From: Kryptolebias marmoratus
Lineage: Eukaryota > Chordata > Actinopteri > Cyprinodontiformes > Rivulidae
DNA length: 64,000 nucleotides
Direction: 5' to 3'
Assembly: GCF_001649575.2 (NCBI RefSeq)
Contig: NC_051448.1
Span: forward strand, 20,092,384 to 20,156,383
Shown here: one piece after another, positions 47,677-61,199 of the stretch
How positions within the stretch are numbered: the stretch's first letter is position 1
Layout: each line of letters opens with the position of its first letter
Translations under genes and position numbers: made by a program
The notes under the pieces: model-generated
What the model was told of the DNA's origin: nothing
Database searches by the model: none
What the model saw: only the letters and a program-made list of their open reading frames with translations

Positions 47677-50600
47677 GTATGCGTTTTCTTGAGATGACAC
47701 AAGAAAACTAGCTCGGTCATCTTGAATCAACAGAAAATGTACCTCAGGAGATTAAGAAAATAAATCAGACTTCATAAGGAGGAGGTTTGTGGTTTCCATA
47801 TAGATGATTTTGTAAAGCTCCGGTATTTGTTATACGGTTTCAATGGTAAATTCCCTCTGAACGAAAAAGGATTGTTCCGGTGAGCAGGGATTTACTTTAC
47901 TGCATGCTAAAAATAATTTAAAAACAGAAATCGAGAAAAATGTTGTTAAAAAATATATATATATTTGAAGAGACTAATGAAAGCATTGTGAGTTAATTTC
48001 ATTTCAAAGCCACCGGAGGAAATTGCTTGTCCTACTTTGTGGATTACTGCTGACAGACCACCGGAGAAGAAACAACAAATTTCCGAAAGGATTGACTGTG
48101 GCGCTGAGAGAAGACATCAATTGTCCAGATTTGAGTGAATTAAAGATTTTCTCACATAGATTCTAAATTGATTGTTGTGCTTTAATTTCCTTTCATTATT
48201 ATTATTTTTTGTAATACTAGTGGTTTTATTTTGTGGTGTTACTCTTCACACCCAGATCCAACTGTCCAAAATACTGATTTTTTTATTTAACGGTCATATG
48301 TTTTGAGGAACGTACAGCATCATATCAAGGTTATAAATCTTTCAGGTTTTGACTGTCAACCGCATTTTATTTTTCTGCTCAGTTTTTTTCAAATGACATA
48401 GAAATGAAGAAATGTACAGGTACCTTTAAAACAAAATCAAAAGGTAAGATTTCAATCAAAAAACTAAATTTACATTAATTTCAGTTAAGGATAGGCCTTC
48501 CTGGCTGCACTGGAAGTGCTACAGTTACCTGCTGCCGCTATTTGTGCTTCTAAATAGAATTCCATGTAAAAAAACTGTGTAACGAATAACATACTGGTGT
48601 AAAGGTTTATTTGATTTGCATAAGCCATTATGAAACTTTTTAGATTGGAGCCGTTTTAAGATGCCAGCCACGCTGGTCTTAGATTCAGACGGAGTAGCTG
48701 TTAGCTCGTATTTCTAAATAAGATATTAAATGTTCATAGTTTTTTCACAGAACCTCACTTCAGAATATCTGAACTTCTTTCACACATTATCCCAAGGTTA
48801 GAAAACAGATGTTTATGTTGACGATTTCCTGAAAGTTTCTGAACATAAAAGTTTTTCTGTTGTGCTTGGTCAAATATGATTAGTGATGAAAAGTCTTTTT
48901 ACTGATTCGAGTTTAAATGAATCACTCTCCAACAAGAACGGGGTTTTTAAGTCAATTGATACATTTAAAGCCACAATAGCTGTCAAAATAATCATTCAAT
49001 GATTTTGACTTAAAACACAATTTCTATATCGTTAAATGGCTGTTTAGGGGTTCTCGTAACTCACATTCATCAGGGTTTTTGTAAAAATTGCTTTAGAAGA
49101 TAGCAAATATTCCTTGGCTTCGTTTATAACTCATAAATGTTGGATGCAAAACTTGACTCTGGTGAGTTTGCTCATTTATTACAAATTATGCTGTGGACTT
49201 TTGGTAGTGAAAGATGCATATTTAGTATTTAATTTCTGTATCATAGATGACTCACATATACAAAAAATTCCAATCAGAACCATTGAAAAATTGCATATTT
49301 AGACAGCTATTATGGCTTCAAGTCAGCGAGTGGCTCCAGGCCCAGTTCCCACTGATTTACATCGTAATGTTGATTCCTGACTCCATCGACTGAGTCAGGG
49401 GTGTGATTAGTACAGTCCCTACACCTGAGCGACCTCCTTGTTCATTGCTTACAGCGGGACGGTAGGGGGCCAGTTGAGTTGGAACAAGAAACAAGAGCTG
49501 CTGCTTTTTTCCTACAGGGATAACGCTGCGGTTAGCTCAGCGGCGTCCGATCCTGGTCCTGGAGGGCCACCATCTTGCACGTTGTAGTTGTTTTTCCTGC
49601 TCCTCACAGCAGATAAACACCTATAACATGCAGGACAGTAGCCTTCTAGGACCAGGATCGGACACCGCTGGGTTAGCTTGAACTATTTATTAAATGCAGT
49701 TAGCGTAGCAGCGACATGTTGCCTGCCTGGTCTCTTCTTTGCAGTTAGCTATAGCTATCTAGCTGTAGCAGGGTTGAACCTGTGAGTTAATGGAAAAGAA
49801 GAATCACTACTCCAGATTCAGTAAAAAGACTCACGAGTTTTGAACAATTCATTCAGGACTCTTACGTCACTAATCGTAAGGAAATGAAGAGCAAAGAGTT
49901 TCATTTATTACTCAGTTTGATGCACTTTCTAAGCAACATACAAGTATATATTTTCAGTATTCACTACAGTGTGGTCCAGTTCTCGTTCTTCGATGTCCGA
50001 GTTAGGTTGGAGGATTAGATTTGCTTCCACTTATTTTTAAGATATGCCAGTACAATGGAAACGCCATCACCCAGTCTCCAGAATTCAAATGATCTGCTGA
50101 CAATTACCCAGTACCAGATACCACGAGCAATCTCAGAGATGGAGACCCATTACTGTTTCACTTTATACTCAGAAATTTCTCAGTCAAGTGTTCCAGCCCA
50201 AGCAAGCCTATAGTCTGCTCTCACTGAGGTTTTCTGGAATAACAAAAAGAAAAAGGAATAAAATAAACACCAAGTAATCATCAGCAGCAAATCTTTTTGT
50301 TTCTGTATGACTCGCTGATCACACTTCAAACACTGAGCCATAATTAGATAATTACTTCACAAACCTGTGACCGCCCAAGTAGAACTGCTCTGCTGCTCAT
50401 TTCTAAATGATTACAGATGAAATAAAAGTAAGAACCAAGAAGAAAAAGCTCTGAAAAGATTGTAAAGGGTGCAGCTGCTGCCTGAAATCCCAACATTCCA
50501 ACATTCTTCTGTAAAGTCCAATACCAGTTTGGGACTTCTGTAATAATCCAAGCTGACAAAATGATGACCTTAGGTGTAGAAGTGTGAAGAGAACCGAGAT

Positions 50601-51628
50601 CAAAAGAAACGTTAAAGCTGCTGTCAGTGGCAAATTTGTGTCACCGTGGTAACCACACACAATTCTCACTCCCTCACAGCATTATTAATAAGGCAGAAAT
50701 TAAATCTCAAACTACCAGTCACTGTGTGAAAACTATAGGTTGTCTTGAAAAGATTCCTGATAACTGTCGTATCGTCACGTGACAACTTTTATGTTTCTAC
50801 AGTGTTTTATGTAGGAGTCAGTGTTGCCAGATATCTGCTAACTATATTATTTTCACAATAGTTTTAGGTCTTATATGATATACCATAAGTAGTTTTTTAA
50901 ATCCTGAAACTACGATATACCCCACTGAGTGAAAAAGCGCCCCCCTCACTCCGTGCGTACAATACTTCGGGCCAAAATACGATAGTTTTAAAGCAACAGT
51001 ACAATATTTTGTTGTTTCCCATCTGGTAACATTTAAAAGATCATTCACTTTTAAAAAGATACAATGGAAGTCAATGAGAGTTTTGATGTGCGCATTCTGC
51101 ACTCAGGGAAAAAATAAAATAAAATCACAAGTCATATATAGTGCTGCCAGATATATGATAATTATTGTATTTATACAAAGATTTTAGGATCTATACGGTA
51201 TTTGATAAATAGTTTTAAAAAAGCACAAATATACAATAGTTTTGGCACTTCCGTTCACATGAAAATCCCATTGTTTTGTATGCAGAAATTCTTTGCAAGT
51301 TTTGTTTAACCAATATGATATACTGATACCAAAAGTCACGGCAAACTCCTCCCAATCGAGCTGCATATTTTGACCCCCCCCCTGCAAAAAAAAAAAAAAA
51401 AAGAAAAGCTGTGAGTAGAGCACTTAAATTGAAAAAAACATGGAATGAATAATGGTCAAATAGCAATGTGTGGGGCACCTTTGCACATAAATTTGCCCCC
51501 TTATTACTAATCAAACTCTAATGAAATGTTAGTTTGTTTGCACATCAAAGCTGTAAATCGACCAGAGAGCATCAGCTTGTTTTTTATTTTTATTTTGTAT
51601 GATTAGCTGTTCTAGCTGTGAGGCACCT
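47677..51628. other. Gene-free stretch with MITE copies
   Basis: 48485-48775 is a right-half copy of the palindromic MITE (gtgctacagttacctgctgccgc..., aagatattaaatgttcatag). 49538-49670 is the short hAT-like MITE. 50780-51250 holds two similar statements of ttgccagatat[ca]tg[ca]taa... about 300 bp apart, a weak local duplication. No gene. Confidence 0.4.
49538..49670. mobile_element. hAT-like MITE, short third copy
   Basis: 133-bp internally deleted member: CAGCGGCGTCCGATCCTGGTCC to GGACCAGGATCGGACACCGCTG. Perfect 8-bp duplication GGTTAGCT at 49530-49537 and 49671-49678. Confidence 0.92.
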
Positions 51629-51633
51629 GAGCC

Positions 51634-53158
51634 GGTCACTTTCTGTCGCTCAGAATGAATGACTTATTCGGCGGACCCCCAGACTCGGAACAAAAAAACC
51701 TCTTTATTCGAGAGTAATGCAAGACTTATAGGAGAAAACATCGGAGCTTTGACGGAAGAACAGAACGCCTCAGGTAGAACATAGACATTGCTCCCTCGCC
51801 TCGGGGAAAACAGAACAGCAGAAAAAGGCTGCAAACTAATTACAAAAATGAACACCTGGGAATCATTAGGAACCGAAACCGGTGCAGAAACTGAAAAAAG
51901 AGAACAGGCTGGGAGGAAACATAAAATAAAATAGGCACTTAAGGTAAATACACAAAAACCCACATTGTGACATACCCCCGCCCTCTAAGGTCGGCACCAG
52001 ACGCCCCCAAAAAACCTGAAGGCCCCACCCCAATGTGAGTGGGAGAATGAAGGGACTAGACAAAAAAAACCCAACTCCTCCTCACTGGGGAACAAGTCTG
52101 AAACACTACTTAACAGGGAAAACTAAACTTAAACAGTACCACAGTGCTGCTGCTAGCAACTTCCACCTCCTGGTGGACGTCCTGGGAAACCTCTGCTGGT
52201 TGTGGAGAAGGAGGGGGAGGCCTCGGACCCCTCAGAAAGCAACGCACAGAGTCTGCAGCTCTGGATACCCTCTCACGAAGAACATAGACGGTGGACCTCA
52301 GGTAGCTACTGATAGGTGTATCATCCAGCAAAATAAAGACTAGAATGCTCGGAACGACCAGAGAATGGAGGGGTGCCCCACAAGGAATGGTTGTTTGGTT
52401 ATTCTCAGGCCTCAAAGAGCAGGTCTACTGAAGGTTCTGTAGTGGCGAAGCTCTGGATGGGACGCTGCCGGCAGTACTGAACTCTTAAGGCTCAGTAGAA
52501 CTTTGGAAAACTCAGGGGACTTGAGTTATTGCCATTTGAATAAGCTCACCTTTTGCCTGCAAGACTCCACGAAGGATCTCCCGGTACTCTGGGAGCAAAC
52601 AGGCCCACCACCAGGAAGTAATTATCTCCTCCACTTTACGGCAGACCTCCGACTGGACCCCCAGGTCGGTGGAGGCCTGGAATAAAGCTATCTGCTGCAG
52701 GACCAAGTAGTTCAGAATCCAGAGTTCCTCAGGTTGGATGGACATCAGGAGGGGAAAAAAAGGCTGGAGCGTAGGTTCCACTGGGTCATTATGGACAGGA
52801 GGGGGCACTGTGTCACGTTCTGTCGCTCCGAGTGAATGACTCACGGTGCGGAACCCCAGATACAGAACAAAAAGCGTCTTTATTTGAAGAAAATGCTAGA
52901 CTTACGGGAGAAAACATCAGCCTAAAAACTTTGACAGAAGAACAGAACGCCTCAGGTAGAACATAGGCGTTGCTCCCTCACCTCAGGGGGAAAACAGAAC
53001 AGCAGAAAAAGGCTGCAAACTAATTACAAAAATCAACACCTGGGAATCATTAGGAACCGAAACTGGTGCAGAAACTAAAAAAAGAGAACAGGCTGGGAGG
53101 AAATGTCAAAACACAGGCATTCAATCAAGCTAAATACACAAAAACCCACATTGTGACA
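51634..53158 (-). mobile_element. Short LTR retrotransposon with both LTRs
   Basis: Direct repeats 51634-51972 and 52811-53158 are similar end to end, with termini tgtcac...gtgaca. On the - strand each has AATAAA (caaataaagacgc), and the inner edge of the downstream LTR is preceded by a purine-rich tract (agagggcggggg), so transcription would run on the - strand. Flanks gagcc (51629-51633) and gatcc (53159-53163) look like a 5-bp target duplication with one change. The 0.84-kb interior lacks pol; an open frame 52844-52512 is unrecognised and may be a gag remnant. Non-autonomous or internally deleted. Confidence 0.82.
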
Positions 53159-53404
53159 GATCCAACCATTAACTGCAAGGTTGATGTGCAGAAAACCCTA
53201 TATTTAGTACACCCTTATTGCTATTTTATCACAACCTAAAAATGAGGCTTAAAAAAAGAAACCTGTACTTCCACATAAAAACACAGAAATATGTCTTATT
53301 TGAGTCTTATTTTATGAAATTACCAAGAAGGATAAATTGTTAAATAACATGCACAAGGTCAGAACTATTTGAGGAACCGCACTACCTGTTTTCACTTTAT
53401 TTAA

Positions 53405-54308
53405 AGGGCAAATGAAATAAAAGATCCAAATAAAGAGTTTTCATGTTTGTCTTTTAGTTAAACACTTTCATATAAAACACTCCAGTGGTCCATTTCTTTG
53501 AGTTAAAATGGTAATGATTTGTTTTTAGAGTTTTTGTGTCAAAATCCCGAAGTGGGGTGATTGTGTGGGCGGAGTTACCTCTTTGGTTGGTGACGTAAAA
53601 GGAGGCGGGGCCAGCTGTGGCAGACCGCTGTAGGACACTGTGGAGGTTACTGTTTCAGTGTTTATCAGGGAAAATAGAAGCAGAAGAAGCAAGTTTTGTT
53701 AACAAGAGAACCAGTTTGAAAACACATTTTGTTTTGTTTTTTTGGTCTGGAGAGATTCTGACAGGAACTAAAGCACCACATTTCACAGGAGAAACCCCCA
53801 AGCTTTACAGTGATGTCCCACAGTCTTTAAGGAGTTTCCCATTCGGGCAGCTAGAGGCTGCGGGTGCCGGTCTGACAGGCGGTGGTTCTTCTGTTGAAGG
53901 TTTATATTTCAGGTGGTCCTCTTCAAAACAATAACTCCACAGTCAGTCTCCAGACTTTGGGTTGTAATTTTCACCAGGTGCTAAACTAACAACATCCATC
54001 AAACTTTCTTGTCCTTTAGGAAGCTGAAGAATAACTCAGATATTGGAGTTTTGAGTCAGTTCACACAATTAATTGCAACAAACTGAATCATTTAACCAGC
54101 ACACTATCTGTGTTTACTATTTACTGCCTAGGTTGAGTTCCTGGCTCTCAGTGTGTCACTTATCGAAGGGATCACAAAAAAATGCAAAAGAGATCTTTGA
54201 TTATTTACTTTAAATTAGTGTAATTTTTTAATTCGAGACTCTGAAAACAAGCACCTTTTACAACTTTCATTGTTTCATGTTAGCTTCAAAATACTTTTCA
54301 TTTGCCCT
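53405..54308. mobile_element. 904-bp TTAA-flanked element with AGGGCAAATGAAA ends
   Basis: Terminal AGGGCAAATGAAA and its exact reverse complement TTTCATTTGCCCT, bordered by TTAA at 53401-53404 and 54309-54312. The interior has a CG-rich patch (gtgggcggagttacc...aggaggcggggcc) and an open frame at 53617-53934 without known relatives. No transposase. Confidence 0.8.
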
Positions 54309-54312
54309 TTAA

Positions 54313-57010
54313 AGCAACACAGCAAGCTAAATTATTCAGCCAGGAGTGGACACAAAGGTGTCTGTGTTGCCCTTCAACTCTGAAACAAGGCAGGAAGTTA
54401 CCCAATTTGTTGGCAAAGTTTGTAACTAAACAGCTGCGGTACTTTTCGGAACTTTGATTTCCAAACACTCCCACGTACCTGCACTCTTAACCAAACAAAA
54501 GACCTAATAAACCCTCAGTGAGGCTGTCTCTGTGCTGAAGGACAGCTGGCAGAGGTCGAACATGGAGCCAGTACTGAATCAGAACACCAGGAAAGACTTT
54601 CTAGTATTTTTCCTTTGACTGCAGTCCTACTTTAGTTGCTTCTGAGCCCTGAAACATTGGACACTGATGATAGCCAGACACCATTTGACTGTATCACACG
54701 TGCAACGCAGGACCACTGAAGGCATCGCCGAATGTGTCCCCAGGTTGTCCTGTGAACGCACTGATAACTCCGCTGAAAAACTTTTGGTTTGTGAAGGATT
54801 TTCTCAGTTAGTGACAGGATCATCAGCAGTATAAACCCAGCCTGTGCAGACACAGATAACCAGTGTGTGACTCAGAGGACCAGGAGAAAGACAGATGTTG
54901 GACCCTTCCCCGCAGGATGTTTCCTGAAATGACTAATCTGAGAGAATGCGTCTAATCCGATTTAGGTGTTGCTCTGCTGCGCCTGATTTCAAGATTGCAC
55001 CCATTACCTGGCCTGTTGCTGCATTCGAGTCTTGCCACTGTCACACAGATCCAGATCTGACAGGTCAAAAAGAGAAAGCGGCACGGTAACAAATGCTGAA
55101 GATGCTTTAAGTGTAAATTATACCAGGCATGTGATGAAGTTTGTGACGCCGATAACGTGCAGTGGTGATTTGTCTTATCTTTCCCATTCCTCTTTGTCTT
55201 AATCGTCCTAATCTTCTTATCACAACCCCTGCTACTCTCTTTATATTCCACCGCTGATATTTGGGAGATCTCATGTAAGGCAGACTGCTGAGTGCACAAA
55301 TTGCGCTGCAATAAGACAAACGGCGGCGCTTTTTTCCCCTTCCTCGTTTCCCGCAGAGGCCACGCTAATGCTCATTTACCCCAAACATTTAATGGAAATG
55401 TGACACTCTTCATATTAGGTGTCTTTCTCCGCATCTTCACGTCAGATCAAATGTCGATGGAACTGTTTCCATCAGACATACAGGCAGGGTTTCTTGCAAT
55501 TGGGAGCCCATTCGGCCCTAAGGGTAGACACTCAGCTGGGTGACATCTCTGGCATCAGATAAGTCCTTCATGGTGGGAGAGTCACACCAGCAATCATCTC
55601 ATTTAGCTCCCACGAAGCTGTGTTAATAGCCCCAAAACAATACCGTTCAAGCACAGCAGAGTGCAGACAGAGCGGCGGTGCGCCGGGCTGATAAACTCTC
55701 ACGCAGGCTGAAGCTGATGCTCAATCAGATATGAGCGAGCCCACAGGAGAAGGAGCGGAGAGCAGTGTGGCGATTTCTTCCTTTAGCATCTTCTAAAATG
55801 CTTTAGAAGCGTGTTTACATTTGGTCAAGGGTGAACGTACATTAGCCTTATTCTTTTGGTCCCATCAGTTTGGGATTCACAAGTCCTTCTGTAGCTTTGG
55901 AAAAACTAAGACAAGATATACAATAAAACATATAACTGTGCTATGACTTTTGGCAGTTGCATGTCATAGGAAGTAGGCTAATATCTGCAAAAGCCAAGCC
56001 CTCTAAACAATCTAACTTACTTCTTGTACCGTTTATACATTGAAACGTGGGTATTTTTGCCTTCTTTCACCCTCTAAGTGTCTCACTACTTTAGAACTTG
56101 TGCTTTTCCCTCAAATTTCCTCAGAGTTCAGATTGTGCACATCCAAAATCTCATTGACTCCCATTGTATTTGAGCTCAAACTTTTAACTAGTTCTGTCTC
56201 CTTCAAAAAAAAACCCAGGTATAAGAATTCATGTGTGTGACGACCAGACATTTCTGTCTTTTGTAGTTCAGGAATGTTTTTCAGCGTGACTTAACGTTTT
56301 GGCAATGATTGAGGTGTGGTTTCTTCTGTTTGGTTGCCTGTCTCATTAAGAGTGCTGTCAGGGAGAGAGACACAGGTGTGTGGTTACCGCGGTGACCCTA
56401 ATGAGCCACGGGCAGCAGATTTAATATTACTTTGATCTTGGTTCTCTTTACTTTTCTTATGCAGTTTATACATCAAAACATTAACATTTTGTCATCTTAG
56501 ATTATTATTATAAAAGGAAATACTAAATTAAGAAGATTTTAGGATTTTGGGCACCCTGCAAATTTTCTTCAGAAATCTTCTTCTTAGTTCTTACTTCTAT
56601 TTGATAAGTAACCATTTAGAAATGAGCAGCAGAATTAGTCTACTTGGGAGGTCACAAGTTTGTGAAGTAATTATATAATTATGGTTCAGTGTTTTAAGTG
56701 TGATCAGTGAGTCATACAGAAACAAAAAGATTTACTGCTGATGAATACTTAGATTTTTACTTAGATCCTTTTTTTTTTAGAAAAGCAGGTCATGAAAAAG
56801 TTGAATTTTCCATGCCTGAACTGGCATTTTGATGTCTTTAACAGTTTTTACACAATTGCAAATGAAGTTGCAATTGTTTAAGCCTTTACTGCATAGATGT
56901 TCAAATGTTCTAAAATTTCCTTTTACAATTTAGGCATGAAAACGTTTTTACCTTTTCTTACCTAGGTTGTCTGTCAGTGCTTTAGATTTTTTTCTTTTCT
57001 CAGATTCCCT
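54313..57010. other. Gene-free stretch; 55000-55800 complex unique block
   Basis: 55000-55800 is complex, balanced sequence without repeat matches here, e.g. around gcacaaattgcgctgcaataagac and gctaatgctcatttacc; a candidate conserved noncoding block. 56085-56520 is one unit of the duplication described separately. Confidence 0.3.
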
Positions 57011-57500
57011 TTAACCCTCCTGTGGCCTTCAGGTCAAATTGACCCGAAGTTACAAGGGCTTCTCTACCTCTCTTTGTCTCGCTCTCTTTGGAGGGCTTCA
57101 GGAGGGTTGAATGCAGAGTGCCCACACCCAAACTCTCCTTGACTTCCATTGTATCTGAGCTCAGGATTTTGACTTCAAAACTGGAGGTGAAGAGTCTTTC
57201 TATCATGTCATATCTCTGACATAGATGCTTCTGCCATTTCCTGTTCATTGTTTTTTTTTTTGTTTTTTTTTTAGTAAACGTTTTCTCAGAGTGACTGTTT
57301 GAGGCTTTTTTTCTCGCCAGCCTTTCTGTCTGTATTATTTAAAGTGTTTCCAGGGAGTGACAGACACAGGTGTGGTTACCAAGGTGACCCTAATGAGCCA
57401 CTGGCAACGGCTTTAACATTTCTTTAGATGTCTTTACTCTTCTTATTTAGTTTATACATCAAAACACCTTCATTTTATCAGATTAGGTTATTACAGAAGT
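56085..57500 (+). repeat. Pair of diverged direct repeats about 1 kb apart
   Basis: 56130-56200 and 57130-57200 share [cc]ttgact[t/c]ccattgtat[c/t]tgagctca. 56360-56480 and 57350-57470 share gacacaggtgtg, ggttacc..ggtgaccctaatgagccac, and agtttatacatcaaaaca. Order and spacing are kept, so this is a local tandem duplication rather than unrelated repeats. A 92-bp MITE lies in the second unit. Confidence 0.7.
57015..57106. mobile_element. 92-bp piggyBac-type MITE
   Basis: Begins CCCTCCTGTGGCCTTCAGG and ends inverted GGCTTCAGGAGGG, with the ggtcaaattgacccg palindrome inside. Flanked by TTAA (57011-57014) and TTGA (57107-57110). Matches the look of a widespread fish MITE. Confidence 0.8.
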
Positions 57501-60500
57501 ATATCTCAAATTACTATTGGGATGTATAAAAGAAATTTAACAGATGTTGGATTTTCAAGTAGTAGAAATTTTGCAGTTGGCTTTGATATGACCCAATAGT
57601 GGGAAATGACTACCTAGGATTTCCTCGAATAAGTTAAAGAAACAGTCAAAAATGGGTTAACGGATGGAGCAGGATTATCGGCGGACAGCCATAAAACAAA
57701 AAGCTTTTGGGCTGAACAGCGCTCAGGTCTACGGTGTGTTTAAACACCGAGGTCCTGCAGAGATATCGGCTGCTGACGTGGTGTCATCATTGATCTGGTT
57801 GCTGTTAAGCTGCGCTGACACCTGCACAAATCCATTGGACATGGAGCCCCAAGAAAGCAATCTGGCTCGACCAGACAAGCTCCTTACTTTTACCGAGGTG
57901 ACGGCAGCAAGGCCGAAAACCTGCAAAACCCACGTAGGTGGAGGGGGTGGGGGTGAGGTTGGGTGGGGGTGGGTGGACTAACAGATCGAGGAATATACTG
58001 CATGTTACCTTGGTGTCTGTCTGACGTCTCTAATGGGGTTCTACCTCACGATATATTTCTTATTCTTCAAACCAACGCATTCTTAAAAGACGAAGTATGT
58101 AAATCGAACTTTCGAGGGGTTTTTTAAAAGCAAAAAAAAAAGGTCCACTTCAAGTAAAAACAGAACAAAAAAATCAAGCTATTGAACTTACCACTTATAA
58201 AATACATTTTTCTGATTAGCCCTCTAATATACAAAATTTGACTCTGTCCGGTAAACATTTCACTGTTCATCAAACATTCCCCTAATGTGGAGTCATTTAT
58301 CCAAGAATGGCACATTAGGCAGCCATTTTCTCCTGCTCTCTGCGAGTATCGTCTTTACTGATAATGGGGAAAGATTATGCACATTCATTACTATTATCAT
58401 TACAATCATCATTATTATGTGCTTAGCATAATAAGCGCATTCAGCTGGTTCTCTTAAGCTTTTTGCCCTGACTGCAGGTTGACACTGAGGCTGCTTCACA
58501 AACAATAAAATAGCTTTTGTTTGAGAGTCTTTGAGGCTTCAGTGGAACGCATTTAATCTGACATAAACTAATCCATGATGAACATAACAAGAGCCAACGG
58601 CGAATAGGTTAATTCTGAGTGGCACTGTGAACAACTTATCCACTTTGGATGGTTAATCCACCTACAAACTGAAGACAATTCTCAATTGTTTCAAATTTCT
58701 CACTAATACGATTTGTCTTTTTGTGCATTCTACAATCAGTTCAGCTCGGTGACGACGGCTCTCTCATCATGGTCTGGGACTTTGTATCTTTCTAATTAAG
58801 TAGTAATCAGGTGCAATGTGTGCACAGCTGATGGTGACGGTGGTACCTTCAGAGCCACAGGGACACAAACAGAGTAATGGAAAAATGAAATCATATTCCA
58901 GGTAAGAAGAGCTGTTTACCGACTGATCTCAGGGGTCACAAATCAAAAATCTCAAAGGCAGACAGAGACAAGGCAGACAGAGACCGAGGAGAGCAAATGG
59001 TGGAAGAGAAAAAAGGTGAATTTAAGAGAGAGGCATTGTACTGAGTCTACCAACAAAACACTGATCTGTTTGAATTTTTTAGTGTATACAAGAGACAAGA
59101 ACTCCTTTGCTAATTCCCACTTTTCTCATGTCTAAAGAAGTATTATCTCCTGTCTTATTCCAGCCAGGCATATCATTCCTCTACACAGGTGGGCTCTCAC
59201 GCTCACATGAAAGAAAGTTTCTTCCCTACCTGTAAATGTGACGTACAGAGATCTCCTTCTGCAGGCACGGGGGACTTGGGTTGGCTCAGCTTGTATCCTT
59301 AGGCTAAGGGTTTCAACAACTAAACGCGTGCCTCCTCTGAGGCTTCTTATAATGGCACACCCCTTCCCTCCTGGCTCAGCCCTCCAGACCCCCCCTCCTC
59401 CCCCCTCCCCTCCCCTCTCCAAGTGTATCACCATTCATATCACAGGAGAGAGCTAGAAAAAGAGGTGGATTCCCCCGTTTCTGTTACGCACAAACCCCGG
59501 GCAGACACATGAACCGGTGGCCCGCACTGACGTAGGAGGCTTTGCCTACGCCACCGACCTCGTCCTCCCTCAGCCAACCAACGGGGGGCTCTAAAAATAC
59601 GCAACACCCACTGTGGGATTGATCTAGAAGCCTTCTGTTTGAGACGTTCGTAAAAGTCACGACCATTGCCGTCCTAATGCTAAGGTCAGGGAGACAATTG
59701 GGGTTCCAATCAGATGTTCAAATTCCAGTTGAGTGCCATTGATCAAAGCAGTGCCGTAGAGATGATCATGGGTCGATGAGGTTGTTTGTGTTGGAAAAGG
59801 TTAAACCAACAGGTTTAGGTTTTTTTTTCACTTACAACAATGACACACCTGTATGAGAGATGATATTACTGAATGGAACAACAAACATTGTCGGGTAATG
59901 TCGAATAGAAAGATCACGGAGGCAGTATAATGATGGGTTAGTCAGACGGGACATTTCCTAAGGTCATCTTCGTGTACGCTAAATTACCACATAGCTTTGA
60001 CCTTGTTGACCCACAAATATGAAAAATCATCCATCATTTGGGTAAAGGAATACCTTTCAAGGTTGGGAGTTTAAACATACGTAGAAAAAGGCTCAGTTTA
60101 GATTTGAAAAGATATTTTAGCTGACATTTTGGTTATTTCATCCTCCAAATGCTGGTTTTATGTGTGTGCAAAAATATATCTGTTCTTGATGGGAATGCAA
60201 TAATGCTTTCTTGTTTGGATCATCAACAAATGAAATCAACCCTGTTTACAGTTCATCTTGGTTTACATGAACACAGATCTCATGAACAAAGGACATGGTG
60301 TCACATAGGTGATACAGATTTTTCATCACAAATATCTGAGCCAAACTTTAGGTGAGTCCATTTGATTGCTGTTGAGAAATTCTGCTAGAATAGCTTAAAT
60401 TACAATGTGTTTGGGATCAGCATAGTTAAAGTGATATTTCACTCTGCCTCAGTTCATCAGTCAGGAATCCTCCTCTGTCCTCTAAGCCCAGAGTCTTCTG

Positions 60501-60940
60501 ACCACTGTCCAGTGCTGATAAGACTCTGATTTATAAGTACTTCTCACAACCCAGCACCAAAAAAAAAGAAAAGTAAAAACTCTCTTTGAAAAGTTTTTTC
60601 AACTTTGGTCAAAGCTTCCTTGTGTTAAGTAAAAAGCTCTAATTTGTTCTAGAAAACGTCAAGGGGCCAGCAAAAATAATGAGGACACATTACTGATTTG
60701 ATCTTTTGATGCTGACCAACATGTTGTGGCCAAACGTGGTCCTTATCTACTCATGCTTGCACTTAATTTAAAGGAATGTGTTATTTGGATTTAAGGAACA
60801 CAGATATTTAAATATATCTAACCAGAAAACCATTTAATAATCATCCAAATACTGTATTTCAGTAATAAGAAGCACCATGATGATGTCTGAGGAGCAATCA
60901 GAAGCTAATTAAAGTTCACATGGAAAACTATCAGTCTGTT
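57501..60940. other. Gene-free stretch; 58120-58900 complex unique block
   Basis: 58250-58560 is dense with AT-rich transcription-factor-like words and no repeat match here. 59380-59420 is a C-rich run. No exon supported. Confidence 0.3.
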
Positions 60941-60943
60941 TGT

Positions 60944-61195
60944 TCATCCATCCATCCATCCATCCGTCGATCCATCCATCCATCATCCATTCATCCATCC
61001 ATCCATCCATCCATCCATCCATCCATCCATCCATCCATCCAACCACCTGTTCATCCATCCATCCGTCCGTCCGTCCGTCCGTCCATCCATCCATCCATCC
61101 ACCTGTTCATCCATCCATCTATCCAACCACCTGTTCACCCATCCATCCGTCTGTCCGTCCATCCATCCATCCATCCATCCATCCATCCACCCCTA
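60944..61195 (+). repeat. (ATCC)n minisatellite/microsatellite
   Basis: About 250 bp of ATCC units with GTCC variants and acctgttc interruptions in a partly periodic pattern. It creates long His-Pro-Ser and Trp-Met-Asp frames on both strands that are not genes. Confidence 0.95.
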
Positions 61196-61199
61196 TAGC

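Noticed and set aside
53617..53934. 105-residue open frame starting MADRCRTLW
   Set aside because: Lies inside the TTAA-flanked element and resembles no transposase or host protein.
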